Shown here: one piece after another, positions 10,170 to 23,045 of the stretch | How positions within the stretch are numbered: position 1 is the first letter of the stretch | Layout of the letters: each line of letters starts with the position of its first letter | DNA from: Echinarachnius parma | Taxonomy: Eukaryota; Echinodermata; Echinoidea; Clypeasteroida; Echinarachniidae | DNA: 64,000 nt | Direction: 5' to 3' | NCBI GenBank assembly: GCA_037951105.1 | Contig: JBAMJV010008162.1 | Span: forward strand, 5,001 to 69,000 | Program-made: the position numbers and the translations under genes | The notes under the pieces: generated by a model | What the model was told of the DNA's origin: nothing | Database searches by the model: none | Seen by the model: the letters and a program-made list of their open reading frames with translations, nothing else

Positions 10170-12890
10170 TTTCGATGGGTATGCCTATCTTAGGTTGGAA
10201 GCAATTGAACAATGTTGCTGATATATAATGATATAAAGATAATTTGAACAAAGTCGAAATCTACTTGACCATTCGATTCATTAAACAAAGTTATCGGGTA
10301 GGAGGTAGTTCAAAAGAGAATCAATGAGTGTAGTAACCTACCTTTTGAAAAGCAGTAACATTCATTGGAGCATTTTTGCAAATGTTTCAGTCCCCATTAA
10401 TGAAAACTAACTAAATGGAAAAAGTTTGAACATTTTGTTGACCTTTCTGTTGATCTTTCTTACAAAAATTTGCTGATGGTAGACGTCATCAGGTAGTTGG
10501 TTTCGCACACTGTCTCTGTTCAGTGTGTGTTGAAATGCCACTGCAGAATGTATACATGCAGATATCTTCCTTCACCCTTTTTGTATTGTGCGACATTTCT
10601 GGAATGTAGACCTTTTGCCAGTCCGATCTGACGGTCGGGAGACTCAATGTGGCCTGTTTTGAGACACTCCAGATGAACGAATTGGGCGTCGGTGTTCCAA
10701 ATAGTTGGTCTTGGGAGATTGCTACGTTTCTTTCACTTATGATTCATTGCATAGGACGGTTGTTTGATTCTTGCAGCCAAATGGCTAGTAGTCCACCCTT
10801 GGCATGGAATTACAATGTATGTACTACGCCCCACAATTATTTTTGATGTTGTCTTTAGGCGATACTAAGATTTGGTGTTTTGTTCTTGTTGGCTTTAGAT
10901 ACACCCTAATGCCGGATTAAATTGAAATTCAGTTGACTGCATCTGAGACTCCTAATATCAGGGCAGATGAGTGTCATGTTGAGCATTGCGTGTTCCTCTC
11001 AGTGTGGTGATCCTTCTATAGCTTTGTAATCCTAAATATAGTTGCAACAAACATAAAAGAGAATAGTTATATGTTATCATCTTGACTGCCAAGGGATTGG
11101 TGATTACAATAATGGAACAAAGTAACAGTCACTCATAATGTTTGTTCAAATAGGTAATTAAAGGTGAAATGAGACATTGGATAAATCTCGACGTTCAGGC
11201 TACCATCAAGTTCGATCACTATCATGACTATATAAAAGTGTCAGGGAACACCTTCGTTAGGAAACTAAAAGTGTACTCCTGCACAACAAATTGTTTCTTG
11301 AGTTTGGGATGAGTGTCATCCATGTAACAATACCACCAAATTTATGGTTTCGGTGCATTGTCAATGTCTATTTTTTCAAGTGTTTCATTTACAAATTTCA
11401 TAGGATGGGAGTGAAAGGGAATATTATTGCTTTTGTTGGTAAAAGATCCCTTGTAGCCAATGTATGTGGACCATGTATGTGTACATGTTCTTTCAGGGGT
11501 TAGAAACCTGGCTCACAGACAAACTGGTCCAGACCTATCCTATTATATCTCCTCTTGTGTAACATACATGTCACCACATAGCCAACTCTCGATTAGGCGT
11601 ATAGAAACTATCGAGAGTGGACACGTGGAAGACGAGAGCTTCGATCATTATGACACGACTTTACGTACATTACCTACTTTAGTTCCCATAGACAAAACAA
11701 CACTTCAGGATACAATTATCTAGAGTATATATAGGACCAGCATGTCTGAGTTATATTGTCCAACTCCTGGAAGCAGATTCCAATAGCGGCATGACACTCA
11801 ACACCAAATTCAAGAAATAATTTGCGCAGGAGTTAATCAATGACTTGAACTCTATTTATCCGGACTTAGCGTTACCTATCGAGGAGAAGGAGGGCATGTG
11901 GGCACTTAATTGTGGTTGCTTGGAAGATTTATCGGAGAGAAAGTCACACAGTTGGTTTATATAATATTTCACCTCCAGTCACCCCTGTGAACATTAGGAG
12001 TGATCCATACATTGTTCATTCCGATACATATCAATCCCTTGACTCTCTCCACTTGTGGTAATCTAATTGGGCTTTTAAAATGGGCCAAAGCCGACTAGAT
12101 AAACCCACACTTAAAAGGACATATCGTTCTAACCCATATCAAGGGTGCCTTAAAAGCTCTTTGAATGAATTTGGCATCAAGAACAAGCCGTCAAGAACAT
12201 TACACCACATCTTATCATCATAACGATACGACTGAGAAAAGGAGCATGAATGGGGGTGTATATGATTCCTTAGCACGGACAAACTACAAAAGGATGTTTG
12301 CAAGGAATCACATTAAGGAGATACGGAGCTGTCTCTCAAAACCATATTCGTGGAACATCGAAGCAAGAATTAAATCAATACAATGATTCACACGATGGCT
12401 CCCACCTGATATTTTAAAAGCAATCCAGGTAATTTAGTGACATCAACATTAAGTATAACCACTCAAATTAACTGTGTTGCAGTGTGATCAGTAATACAGA
12501 GCTAGAGCTGAATACAGTTCCCAGGGTGGCCATCTTGAAATTTATGATGACTGTCATTTGAAGACATCTATAAAGTCGATCTAGGTCATTAAATGACGCC
12601 AACAATGACGTCATAACCTGTGACATTATTATCCAGATGTTGTTTCTGAAATATGAACCCCTTGTTTAAATATAGGAACTGAGTGTGCTATATTTACAAA
12701 ATATATGGGAATGTCACAATTTTGAAGCGAAAAAGATTTCAGGTGGTGACCATTTTAAAATTGAAGATGAAGGCGAAAATTGCTTCCAACCACTGTAGGT
12801 GCATCTGAATTAGGTCTTTCAAATGTACTCCATGTTACTTATTGCGAACACCAGACTGCATACCCACAGTAATGTACTCTGTTGTTTTTT
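10170..12890. other. Interior of FB1, degenerate and unassigned
   Basis: Long AT-rich interior with several short open stretches on the + strand (for example 11460-11723 and 12165-12386, the latter Arg/Lys-rich). None is longer than about 90 codons and I recognise no domain. It could be the remains of the protein gene that once mobilised FB1 or of another element. A copy of the CCATCTTGAAATT motif recurs at about 12530. Confidence 0.4.
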
Positions 12891-13087
12891 AGTCTCGCAG
12901 AACTTCAAGATGGCCCAATATTGGCTTATACCTCATGTTTCTTTCAAAGACAGACAAGTCGTTGGCCCCAGCAAAAAGGCATAGCAACTGGAAACAAATT
13001 TGTACTGTTTTTAGTTTCTGATATAATAAAGAGTTAAATATGCTAATCCCCATGGCTGCCATCTTGAAATTCAAGATTGCTGCCATT

Positions 13088-13611
13088 TTCATTTCATTTT
13101 TTCATTTCGTTTATTTCCACAAATTTGAATAAAAACATACAAAAATTACAAAATTAGCACATTATAAATACAAACAAAATGTACAATATAACAATATTCA
13201 AAGTGTGGAGGGAGAAGCAGAGGCCATTGACCTATCAAAGGCTTCTCCCCAACAAATAAAGTACATATGTGACCTTGCACCACAAAACGACCAATAAGTC
13301 GGAAAAAATGATTTTGCTGATTTTCATATAACATTAAAATAGAAGTCATTACCTTTCTGATGCTCAACATTTTCCAGAAGGTAGATTAAGATATGCTTAT
13401 TCAGGAAATACCAAAATCATAAATCTCATATTTTGAACAAAATTTGACTATTTTAGCTAATAAAAGAGAAACTACCACAGCGACATAACGGTCGTTTTGT
13501 GGTGTAAGGTCACATAAAATAAGTGTACGAGTTAGAAAAAAGGCACATCCCCCCAAAACGAACATCAAACAAAACAAAGGTGTAAATTGTATTACATATC
13601 AATAAAAGGCA
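13088..13611 (-). mobile_element. LINE/SINE-like 3' end, minus strand, inserted in FB1
   Basis: Read on the minus strand it ends with AAATAAACGAAATG repeats. Before these lies a hairpin GGGAGAAGCC..GGCCTCTGCTTCTCCC (about 13205-13250) and a TTTTGTTTGTATTTATAATG stretch. A stem-loop just before an A-rich oligonucleotide-repeat tail is a common design of CR1-like LINE 3' ends and SINEs derived from them. No reverse transcriptase frame is present, so this is a 5'-truncated copy. It is split by a MITE at 13268-13514. Confidence 0.55.
13268..13514. mobile_element. TA-flanked MITE, 247 bp, within the LINE-like tail
   Basis: The 25 bp inverted termini begin TGTGACCTTGCACCACAAAA and end GTTTTGTGGTGTAAGGTCACA with one mismatch. 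TA is on both sides. Noncoding. Confidence 0.85.
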
Positions 13612-14560
13612 GAGCTGTTTTAGTTTCTGAGATAAAGGAGATAAATGGGAAGTGCATAATTGCATCCAACCATATATTGGTAGATTGTTACAACTTACAA
13701 GTTGACCACAACCAGATAGGCATATCACTTGATATGAACTCCGTCATTGCTTTAGTTTCTGAGATGGAGTTAAAAATAGGCTTCCCATTTCAAGATGGCT
13801 GCCATTTGAAGTCTTGATATTCGATTCAAGTGATTTGTTGGCCCCCATTATGTGGGTATAGCCACTGAAAATAACTCTCTAGCTGCTTTAATTGCTGAGA
13901 TATTGATGAAAACAGGTGCCAGATGGCGGCCATTTTGAAATTCAAGATGGCTGCCATTTTACGTCTTGACATTCGATTCAGATGATTCGTTGGCCCCCAT
14001 TATGTGGGTATAGCCACTGAAAATAACTCTCTAGCTGTTTTAGTTACTGAGATATTGATGAAAACAGGTGCCAGATGGCGGCCATTTTGAAATTCAAGAT
14101 GGCTGCCATTTTACGTCTTGACATTCGATTCAGATGATTCGTTGGCCCCCATTATGTGGGTATAGCCACTGAAAATAACTCTCTAGCTGTTTTAGTTACT
14201 GAGATATTGATGAAAACAGCTGCCAGATGGCGGCCATTTTGAAATTCAAGATGGCGGCCAAGAATGGGCCGTGCAAAATTGCTTCCATCAAATTTCTTGA
14301 AGAGGAAGGTCTAAACTATCTGTGTGCCAAAATTCATGCTTTTGTCCAGAAGTGCACACTTGGCCTCATATATTGACCTAAGAGCCCCCACTAATATATT
14401 ATTGTCCCTCTTGGCAAAACTAGTGTTAAACATTAGTGTTATTATAAACACACAATATGTAATTATTTTGGGGGGTTAAATGTCATTATCTTGTGTAATT
14501 ATACTATTATTCTGTAACAGCGCTTAGAAACCCTGTATTAAGCGCTTTATAAATGCAAGC

Positions 14561-14600
<40 letters not shown>

Positions 14601-14915
14601 GAGTTGCATCTATATAATATGTCCCTCTTTGTAAACCGACGTCTAATAGAACATTGTTATAATTATGATCACATCTGAGATACATGTATTAATGTCCCTC
14701 TTTGTAAAAACCAAAGTTTAATATTAAATGTATGAAATTATAATCACGTCTGAAATCATTAAACTACATCATGCATGCTTGTCCCACTTGTTCAAAACCG
14801 ACGTCTAATAAACTGATGTAGTTATTTATAATCACGTCTGAAATAATTTAACTACATAATATTGATATCCCTCACATAATATCCGAATTTTAATAGAATG
14901 TATTATGTTATTTAA

Positions 14916-15977
14916 GGGATATATGAGTTTTGATATAGAGGCCACTACACAAATTCGTTTTTTATGAGATAATGAAAAACTGAGTGTCAAATTTGTCAAA
15001 ATCGGTTCAGAAATGGCTGAAATATCCATAAACAACCATTTGTAATAATGTGGGGCCCCACAATTATTCAATAATTTTGAACCAGTCGTTACAAATTTAA
15101 AAATGCTTCCTCTTTTCAAAAATGTACAAACGAGGTTTTTAAATAGTTGTTGATTAGCTCTCTATCTAATCACTATTCTAACAAACATGACATGCACAAT
15201 ATGTTATTTAAAGGGGTAGTTTAGTTTTGGTATAGAGGGCGCTGCACAAAATAATTTTGTGAGATAATGTAATGAAAACCCGAGTGTAAAATTTGAAAGA
15301 GCATACAATTTTAATGGCAGAATAAACATTATTTGATCAAAGTCGGATCAGAAACGGCTGAAATATCAATAAATATATCCGATCGTAATAAATCTGAGGC
15401 CCAGATTTATTTGATGATTTCTAAAAAAAAAATTAAATGCCTACACTTTTTCAAAAATGTTCAAAAGAGGTTTTTAAATAGTTGTTGATGATCTCTCTAT
15501 CTAATCATTATTTCAACAAAACATCACATGCATAATTTTGTATGAAAAAAGGGTTGAAACCAATGCTTTTTTAGAGAGCGCCCTCTTGTGTTTAAATGGC
15601 TCTTTTTGAATGAAAACAGGCTTTTTAATTAGTTGTTTGTAATTTTGTATACATTTCGAGTATGGTGGAGTTACAACTATTAGTTTGTAGTGTTATTGTG
15701 CAGGTTTTGGTTACTAAAGCTCAGCCTTTTTACCAAAACTGTACTTACCCTTTAAAATGGTTGAATCCAATGATTTTTTAGAGAGCGCCCTTTTGAGTTT
15801 TAACGGCTCTTTTTAAAAATGATAACCGGCTTTTTACTTAGACATTTTTAATTTTGTATTCCTTTCGAGCATGGTGGAGTTATAACTGTTAGTTTGTAAT
15901 GTAATGGTGCAGGCTTTAGTTACTAAAATTCAGTTTGACCAAAACTGTACTCTCTTTACCAAAACTCAACTATTCCT
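14916..15977 (+). mobile_element. Outer TTAA element, split by a copy of itself
   Basis: The outer copy consists of 14916-15205 and 15756-15977. It is related throughout to the AGGGGTAG family (TTAGTTTTGGTA start, CGAGCATGGTGGAGTTATAAC interior, CAAAACTCAACTATTCCTTTAA end). The inner insertion falls at a TTAA in the outer copy. The complement of 57205-57245 shows what the uninterrupted outer sequence looked like. Confidence 0.8.
15212..15751 (+). mobile_element. Inner TTAA (piggyBac-type) MITE, AGGGGTAG family
   Basis: 540 bp with ends AGGGGTAGTTTAGTTTTGGTA and TACCAAAACTG..TACCCT, with TTAA on both sides (15208-15211 and 15752-15755). It shares the interior phrase GAGCGCCCTCTTGTGTTTAAA. Related copies are at 27873-28407, 56342-56870 and 57016-57559. 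TTAA targeting is typical of piggyBac. The ends start AGGGG rather than the usual CCY, so the family assignment is inferred. Confidence 0.85.
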
Positions 15978-16225
15978 TTAACTTTTGGTAAAAAAGTGTC
16001 ATAAGGTATGTTCACACGGTGCCTATAACCCTTCGAGAATAAACTATCCTCGACAATAAGCATAAGGAGCGCGCCTCTGGGGGGGGGGGGGGGGGTTCTC
16101 CTCACCGAACATAATTATATCGCACGCAACGCAGCCAGTGGCGTAGCTGGGTCGGACTGATTGGGTGCGGGGGGGGGGGGGGGGGGCGGCACGCAAATTA
16201 TTGGGGACACACCTTATGTATTTCT

Positions 16226-17340
16226 TTATTTTGTAAACAATGGTCCCCTTATGTTTTCTATTGTTTCCCCCCCCCCACCTTTTTTTTGCAACGTCACTGA
16301 AAGCAACCCATATTTCAGAAGTTGAGCCACACCCGAGATTTATTTGTTTCAGGAGAGCGTTGGAATTAGGGACACTGCATCATTTACTCGGGTGGGGGGG
16401 GGGGGGGCACTCGCCTTTTTGGCGGGGGTGTGCTCGATCAGCTAACTTTAAAACGGGTGTCTAGGGAGCTGACAGTGGCGTAATGGGCAAACAATTGTTG
16501 GGGGGCATATGCCGAAGGAGCGAAGCGACTGATCGGAGGGAGGGTGTGGGAAGGAGGTGTCCCCCCTCCCACGGTAGGGAGCTTTTACATTTTGGACTTG
16601 AAACTGTGCAATCTGGTGCATACCTAGAAAGGAAATGCTCACTTGACGACATGTACTATAATGTGGGTAAGTGCGTCATGATTCTACCGACCGGAAAAGG
16701 AGTTTTTATTTGTTTCATAAAGAAAAGAAAAAATATGCACCCCCAAAATAATAATAGCAAAGTGACATATTATACAGTTCAAACAGTGCATCAAAAGCCA
16801 CATTATGTACAGTATGATACAACAACACGAACAAAGTATTCCAGTTAATTGTAGACAAGACCGATTCCCGAGGGAGCGGAGCGACCGAGAGTGGAGAGGG
16901 TGATGGTAGGGGGGTGTCCGTCCGTGCACGGTAAGGGTGTTTTTGCAAAGTTTTACTTGAAATTGTGCAATCTGGTGCATACTTAGGACGGAAATTTGAC
17001 TTGACATGAAGTAAAATCTGAGTTATCTTGTCTTTAAAAAAAAAAAGGGGGGGGGGGGAGTGCAAGAGCCCCCCCCCCCCCCCCAATGTGAAACAGGGTC
17101 TTGGAAGCTGACAGTATGCATGTATGCGTGCCAGCTTGTTTGACGCGACTTCAGTCAGATCCTTGCCTCATCGAATGGCGAATAGACTTGTGTGGACGCG
17201 CAGCGCGGCGGCCGCGCCGGGGGTCTCAAACGGCGTCACGAATTGATGGGTCTATTGAGCGGCTACTTTTTCTCTCTCGTAGGTCTAAAGAGCGGCTATT
17301 TGTTTACTCTTAGTTCTACATGCAGAGTGGCTATTTTTAC
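16226..17340 (+). repeat. Mixed repeats, including two copies of a GGAGCGAAGCGAC family
   Basis: Two related pieces at about 16478-16660 and 16860-17000 share GAGGGAGCGGAGCGACCGA-type wording, then GTGCAATCTGGTGCATAC and ACTTGAC. A third, inverted, lies at 38236-38360. Open frames across them in both strands are conserved only as far as the DNA is. No domain is recognised. 17101-17340 has GC-rich sequence (GCGCGGCGGCCGCGCC) of unknown nature. Confidence 0.5.
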
Positions 17341-17596
17341 AAAAAAATAGACGGGCTTGAGAGCTGCGATCGGCTCCGAAAAGGAGGGGGGCGGGGGGGG
17401 GGGGGGAGGGGGGGGGGCCTTCAAAACGGCACATACCCCTATTGCGCATAAATTATACAGGAGAGCCCCCCCCCCCCCCCCAGTGGATCTGCGTTCTGTG
17501 ATTCGTGAGTGCAGCCGGGGTAGGACTTTTTCCTCATTTTTTGTAAATTTATATGAACACAATTAATTGTTTTGTCGTCAAATATTCTAAATTGAA

Positions 17597-19267
17597 TGCG
17601 ACTCCAACCTGTTTTAACAATACCAGCAGTTATAATAACAACACCAACACCCCACCATTTAGAAACATCACAGAAGCGCATACATTTTGTACCGCGCTGT
17701 TCCCCCTCTGTTCTTTATTTTTATTTGCAAAATAATTGTACTGTGATTTTTCTCTCGTAATGAAGAATACGCCCATAATTGTCAAGAGAGGGCGGACTTT
17801 CAGAGCAGACAATTAGGCAGAGGACCTGCGGTACTGGCAGCAGAAACTGGGAATTCCCAATGCTATTATAATCGCTAGTCAATTATGAAACAAATGGAAA
17901 ATGTAACGTCCATGATTCGTTATGAATTATTCATTATGAATTATTCATTAGTTTGTTGCAATACGAAATGCTTCGCACGTTCAAAACCATAAATATGATC
18001 CGTAAATTGAGAAAAATTTGATATTCCCAAAGCCTTATCTCTGCCAATGCATGTTATTACAAAAATTAATTTATTTTATTTTCAATTGAGTTCAGAAAAT
18101 TCTGCAAAATTGATGCGGATCCGTGAAATATGCAGAATGAATTGATGATCTTACCTAATTTAGTAACCATTACATATATTGTTCTCCTCCATCTATGCTT
18201 TATATACCGTTCTGCAGTACGAGCTACTGGCAGTCGCCGGCGGGCCTGCTGGTCGGCGGTGGGTGCTGGTGGCTGCAGGGTGCGGTTTCTCTTTTACTTC
18301 TGAAATGACATCTGTTATTGTCAAATAATCTAATAGCAAATTGGGATAATTATTATTATCACATTTGAAATTATGTAAATCGAACCCCTCTCTATAAATT
18401 TTATCTAAATTATAATAGCAAATTTATGTTATTATAATCACTACATTGATCTGCATCTATTCATTTCCCTCGTGGTAAAACCGACGTTTAAGAACAAAAT
18501 TGGTGCAATTATTTATAACCACGTCTGAAACGATTGATTTACATCATTGTCCCTCTTGGCAAAACTAGTGTCCAATATAAACTAGCAAATTTGTTTTATT
18601 ATAAACACACAATCTGTAAATATTGAGTTGCATCTATGATGTCCCTCTTCGTAAACCGACGTCTATATATAGATCATCGTTATAATTATGATCACATCTG
18701 AGATACATGTATTAATGTCCCTCTTTGTAAAACCAATGTATGAAATTATAATCACTTCTGAAATCATTAAACTACATCATGCATGTTTGTCCCACTTCCG
18801 ACGTCTGATAAACTGATGTAGTTATTTATAATCACTTCTGAAATCATTAAACTACATCATGCATGTTTGTCCCACTTATTCAAAACCGACGTCTGATAAA
18901 CTGATGTAGTTATTTATAATCACGTCTGAAATCATTTAACTACATAATACTGATTTCCTTCAATATATATCCGAATTTTAATATAACTTATGATCTTTTG
19001 GTAAAAAAAACAACGTCTAATAGAAAAAAAAGTGTCATAAGGTATGTTCACACGGTGCCTATACCCTTCGAGAATAAACTATCCTCGACAATAAGCATAA
19101 GGAGCGCGCCTCTTGCGGGGGGGGGGGGGGGGGGGGGGGGGGGGTCCTCATAATTCTATGGTCCTCCCATACCCCACCGAGCATGCAACGCAGCCAGTGG
19201 CTTAGCTAGGTCGGACTGGATGGAGGGGGGGGGGGGGGGGGGGGCACGCAAATTAGTTGGGCGACTT
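17597..19267 (+). repeat. X tandem array, unit 1 (about 1.67 kb)
   Basis: Starts at GAATGCGACTCCAACCTGTT and runs through CCCCTCTGTTC, AATTATTCATTAGTTTGTTGC, TTTATATACCGTTCTGCAG and GGTGGGTGCTGGTGGCTGCA. The minisatellite module follows at 18466-18955, then the CATAAGG block and two G-runs at 19118 and 19227. It is visibly more divergent from units 2 and 3 than they are from each other. No coding frame is shared. Confidence 0.85.
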
Positions 19268-20839
19268 GAATGCGACTTCAACATGTTTTACAAGCAGTAA
19301 CAGCAACATCCTAATTGAGAAACAACACAGACGCGCATACATTTTGTACAGCTCTGCTCCCCCTCTGTTCTTTATTTTATTAGCAAAATTGTATTGTGAT
19401 TTTCTCTCGTAATGATGAATACGCCGATAATTGTCAATAGAGGGCGGACTTTCAGAGCAGACAATAATATTAGGCAGAGGACCTGCCGCCGCCGCGGCAC
19501 TGGAAGCAGAAACTGGAAATTCCCAATGCTAATATAATCGCTAGTCAATTATGAAACAAATGAAAAACGTAACGTCCATGATTCGTTATGAATTATTCAT
19601 TAGTTTGTTGCAATACGAAATGCTTCACACGTTCAAAACCATAAATATGATCCGTAAATTAAGAAAATTTTGATATTCCCAAAGCCTTATCTCTGCCAAT
19701 GCATGTTATTAAAACAATTTTTTTGTTTTATTTTCAACCGAGTTCAGAAAATTCTGCAAAATTGATGCGGATCCGTGAAATATGCAGAATGAATTGATGA
19801 TCTTACTCAATTTAGTAACCATTAGATTTATTGTTCTCCTTCACCTATGATTTATATACCGTTCTGCAGTACGAGCTATTAGCAGTCGCCGGCGGGCCTG
19901 CTGGTCGGCGGTGGGTGCTGGTGGCTGCAGGGTGGTTTCTTCCTTTTACTTCTGAAATGACATCTGGTTATTGTCAAATAATCTAATAAAAAATAGCAAA
20001 TTGGGAAAATTATTATTAAATTTGAAATTATGTAAATCGAACCCCTCTCTATAAATTTTATCTAAATTATAATAGAAAATTTATGTTATTATAATCACTA
20101 CATTGATCTGCATCTATTCATTTCCCTCGTGGTAAAACCGACGTTTAAGAACAAAATTGGTGCAATTATTTATAACCACGTCTGAAACGATTGATTTACA
20201 TCATTGTCCCTCTTGGCAAAACTAGTGTCCAATATAAACTAGCAAATTTGTTTTATTATAAACACACAATCTGTAAATATTGAGTTGCATCTATGATGTC
20301 CCTCTTCGTAAACCGACGTCTATATATAGATCATCGTTATAATTATGATCACATCTGAGATACATGTATTAATGTCCCTCTTTGTAAAACCAATGTATGA
20401 AATTATAATCACTTCTGAAATCATTAAACTACATCATGCATGTTTGTCCCACTTATTCAAAACCGACGTCTGATAAACTGATGTAGTTATTTATAATCAC
20501 GTCTGAAATCATTTAACTACATAATACTGATTTCCTTCAATATATATCCGAATTTTAATATAACTTATGATCTTTTGGTAAAAAAAAACAACGTCTAATA
20601 GAAAAAAAAGTGTCATAAGGTATGTTCACACGGTGCCTATACCCTTCGAGAATAAACTATCCTCGCGACAATAAGCATAAGGAGCGCGCCTCTTGCGGGG
20701 GGGGGGGGGGGGGGGTCCTCATAATTCTATGGTCCTCCCATACCCCACCGAGCATGCAACGCAGCCAGTGGCTTAGCTAGGTCGGACTGGATGGAGGGGG
20801 GGGGGGGGGGGGGGGGCACGCAAATTAGTTGGGCGACTT
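19268..20839 (+). repeat. X tandem array, unit 2 (1.57 kb)
   Basis: Nearly identical to unit 3 over its length by eye, including CGCCGCCGCGGCACTGG and the GTCCCACTTATTCAAAACCG block. It differs mainly in homopolymer lengths (27 versus 20 G in the first run). The near-identity implies very recent duplication or continuing homogenisation. Confidence 0.9.
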
Positions 20840-22408
20840 GAATGCGACTTCAACATGTTTTACAAGCAGTAACAGCAACATCCTAATTGAGAAACAACAC
20901 AGACGCGCATACATTTTGTACAGCTCTGCTCCCCCTCTGTTCTTTATTTTATTAGCAAAATTGTATTGTGATTTTCTCTCGTAATGATGAATACGCCGAT
21001 AATTGTCAATAGAGGGCGGACTTTCAGAGCAGACAATAATATTAGGCAGAGGACCTGCCGCCGCCGCGGCACTGGAAGCAGAAACTGGAAATTCCCAATG
21101 CTAATATAATCGCTAGTCAATTATGAAACAAATGAAAAACGTAACGTCCATGATTCGTTATGAATTATTCATTAGTTTGTTGCAATACGAAATGCTTCAC
21201 ACGTTCAAAACCATAAATATGATCCGTAAATTAAGAAAATTTTGATATTCCCAAAGCCTTATCTCTGCCAATGCATGTTATTAAAACAATTTTTTTGTTT
21301 TATTTTCAACCGAGTTCAGAAAATTCTGCAAAATTGATGCGGATCCGTGAAATATGCAGAATGAATTGATGATCTTACTCAATTTAGTAACCATTAGATT
21401 TATTGTTCTCCTTCACCTATGATTTATATACCGTTCTGCAGTACGAGCTATTAGCAGTCGCCGGCGGGCCTGCTGGTCGGCGGTGGGTGCTGGTGGCTGC
21501 AGGGTGGTTTCTTCCTTTTACTTCTGAAATGACATCTGGTTATTGTCAAATAATCTAATAAAAAATAGCAAATTGGGAAAATTATTATTAAATTTGAAAT
21601 TATGTAAATCGAACCCCTCTCTATAAATTTTATCTAAATTATAATAGAAAATTGATGTTATTATAATCACTACATTGATCTGCATCTATTCATTTCCCTT
21701 GTGGTAAATTAAACCGACGTTTAAGAAAAAAATTGGTGTAATTATTTATAACCACGTCTGAAACAATTGATTTACATTCGTATTGTCCCTCTTGGCAAAA
21801 CTAGTGTCCAATATAAACTAGCAAATTTGTTTTATTATAAACACACAATCTGTAACTATTGAGTTGCATCTATGATGTCCCTCTTCGTAAACCGACGTCT
21901 ATTAATCATCGTTATAATTATGATCACATCTGAGATACATGTATTAATGTCCCTCTTTGTAAAACCAATGTATGACATTATAATCACTTCTGAAATCATT
22001 AAACTACATCATGCATGTTTGTCCCACTTGTTCAAAACCGACGTCTAATAAACTGATGTAGTTATTTATAATCACGTCTGAAATCATTTAACTACATAAT
22101 ACTGATTTCCTTCAATATATATCCGAATTTTAATATAACTTATGATCTTTTGGTAAAAAAACAACGACTAATAGAAAAAAAAGTGTCATAAGTTATGTTC
22201 ACACGGTGCCTATTACCCTTCGAGAATAAACTATCCTCGACAATAAGCATAAAGAGCGCGCATCTTGCGGGGGGGGGGGGGGGGGGGGGGGGGGGTCCTT
22301 ATAATTCTATCATCCTCTCATTAAAATATACCCCACCGAGCATGCATGCATGGCTTAGCTAGGTCGGACTGGGGGGGGGGGGGGGGGGGGGCACGCAAAT
22401 TATTTGGG
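20840..22408 (+). repeat. X tandem array, unit 3 (1.57 kb)
   Basis: Same module order as unit 2. It diverges in the last quarter (from about 21650), where the minisatellite reads GTGGTAAATTAAACCGACG and the last G-run module loses part of the GCATGCAACGCAGCC sequence. This suggests the duplication boundary with unit 2 lies within the minisatellite. Confidence 0.9.
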
Positions 22409-23045
22409 CGACTTCAACATGTTTTACAAGCAGTATCAGCAACATCCTATAATTTAGAAACAACACAGACGCGCATACATTTTGTACAGCTCTGCTCTTT
22501 CTTTTATTCATCTTTATTTCATTTGATTTCATTCGTGATGTCATTGGGGAATTCGGTTCTTCTACGCCAATTGTCAAATGAGGGCGTGCATTCATAGCTG
22601 ACTGTACTAGCAGACAATAAGCGGCACGCAGATGCAGAAACTGGGAATTCCCAACATTTTATGAACAAAAATGACAAACAAAAGGTTTATGATTCGGTAT
22701 GAATTATTCATTAGTTTGTTGCAATGCGCAATATTTGACATGTTTAAAACTTTAAATATGAAGCGTAATTTAAGTACAAATTATATTCCCCGAACATTAT
22801 CTCTGCCAATGCATGTTATCAACAGCAACAAAATTTACTATTTTCAATTGAGTTCAGAAAATTCTGCCTAATTGATGCGGATCCGTGAAATATGCAGAAT
22901 GAATTGATGATCTTACTCAATTTAGTAACCATTAAATATATTGTTCTCCTTCACCTATGATTTATATACCGTGCTGCAGGTTTTAACATTGTCAGTTGCC
23001 AGGGCTTGCTGGATGACAGTGAATGCTGGTGGCTGTACAGTGTCG
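22409..23045 (+). repeat. X array, truncated unit 4
   Basis: Holds only the CAACATGTTTTACAAGCAG to GCTGGTGGCTG part, more diverged than units 1-3. It ends before the minisatellite. Confidence 0.75.

Larger units (their letters stand above)
9339..14393. mobile_element. FB1: 5-kb foldback DNA element in X repeat
   Basis: The outer ends TAGTGGGGGCTCTTAGGTCA and its complement define arms of roughly 1 kb. The arms are built of modules of 151 to 170 bp carrying CCATCTTGAATTTCAAAATGG. On the right, three modules repeat at a 151-152 bp period (about 13930, 14082 and 14234); on the left there are five more divergent ones. The flanking X sequence resumes at 14394 with TATTGTCCCTCTTGGC. The target duplication is not clear (perhaps ATA). 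The middle holds no intact transposase. Superfamily undetermined; modular long arms are known from Foldback/Galileo-type elements. Confidence 0.85.
14394..16225 (+). repeat. X-family copy continuing after FB1
   Basis: Resumes in the X minisatellite (TGTCCCTCTT..) and includes an (ATT)n tract at 14562-14600. It is interrupted by a self-nested TTAA element (14916-15977), then continues AACTTTTGGTAAAAAAGTGTCATAAGG to G-runs at 16079 and 16170. After the second G-run it passes into sequence with CACCTTATGTATTTCTTTA, as in the hAT-type MITE at 57925. Confidence 0.7.
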
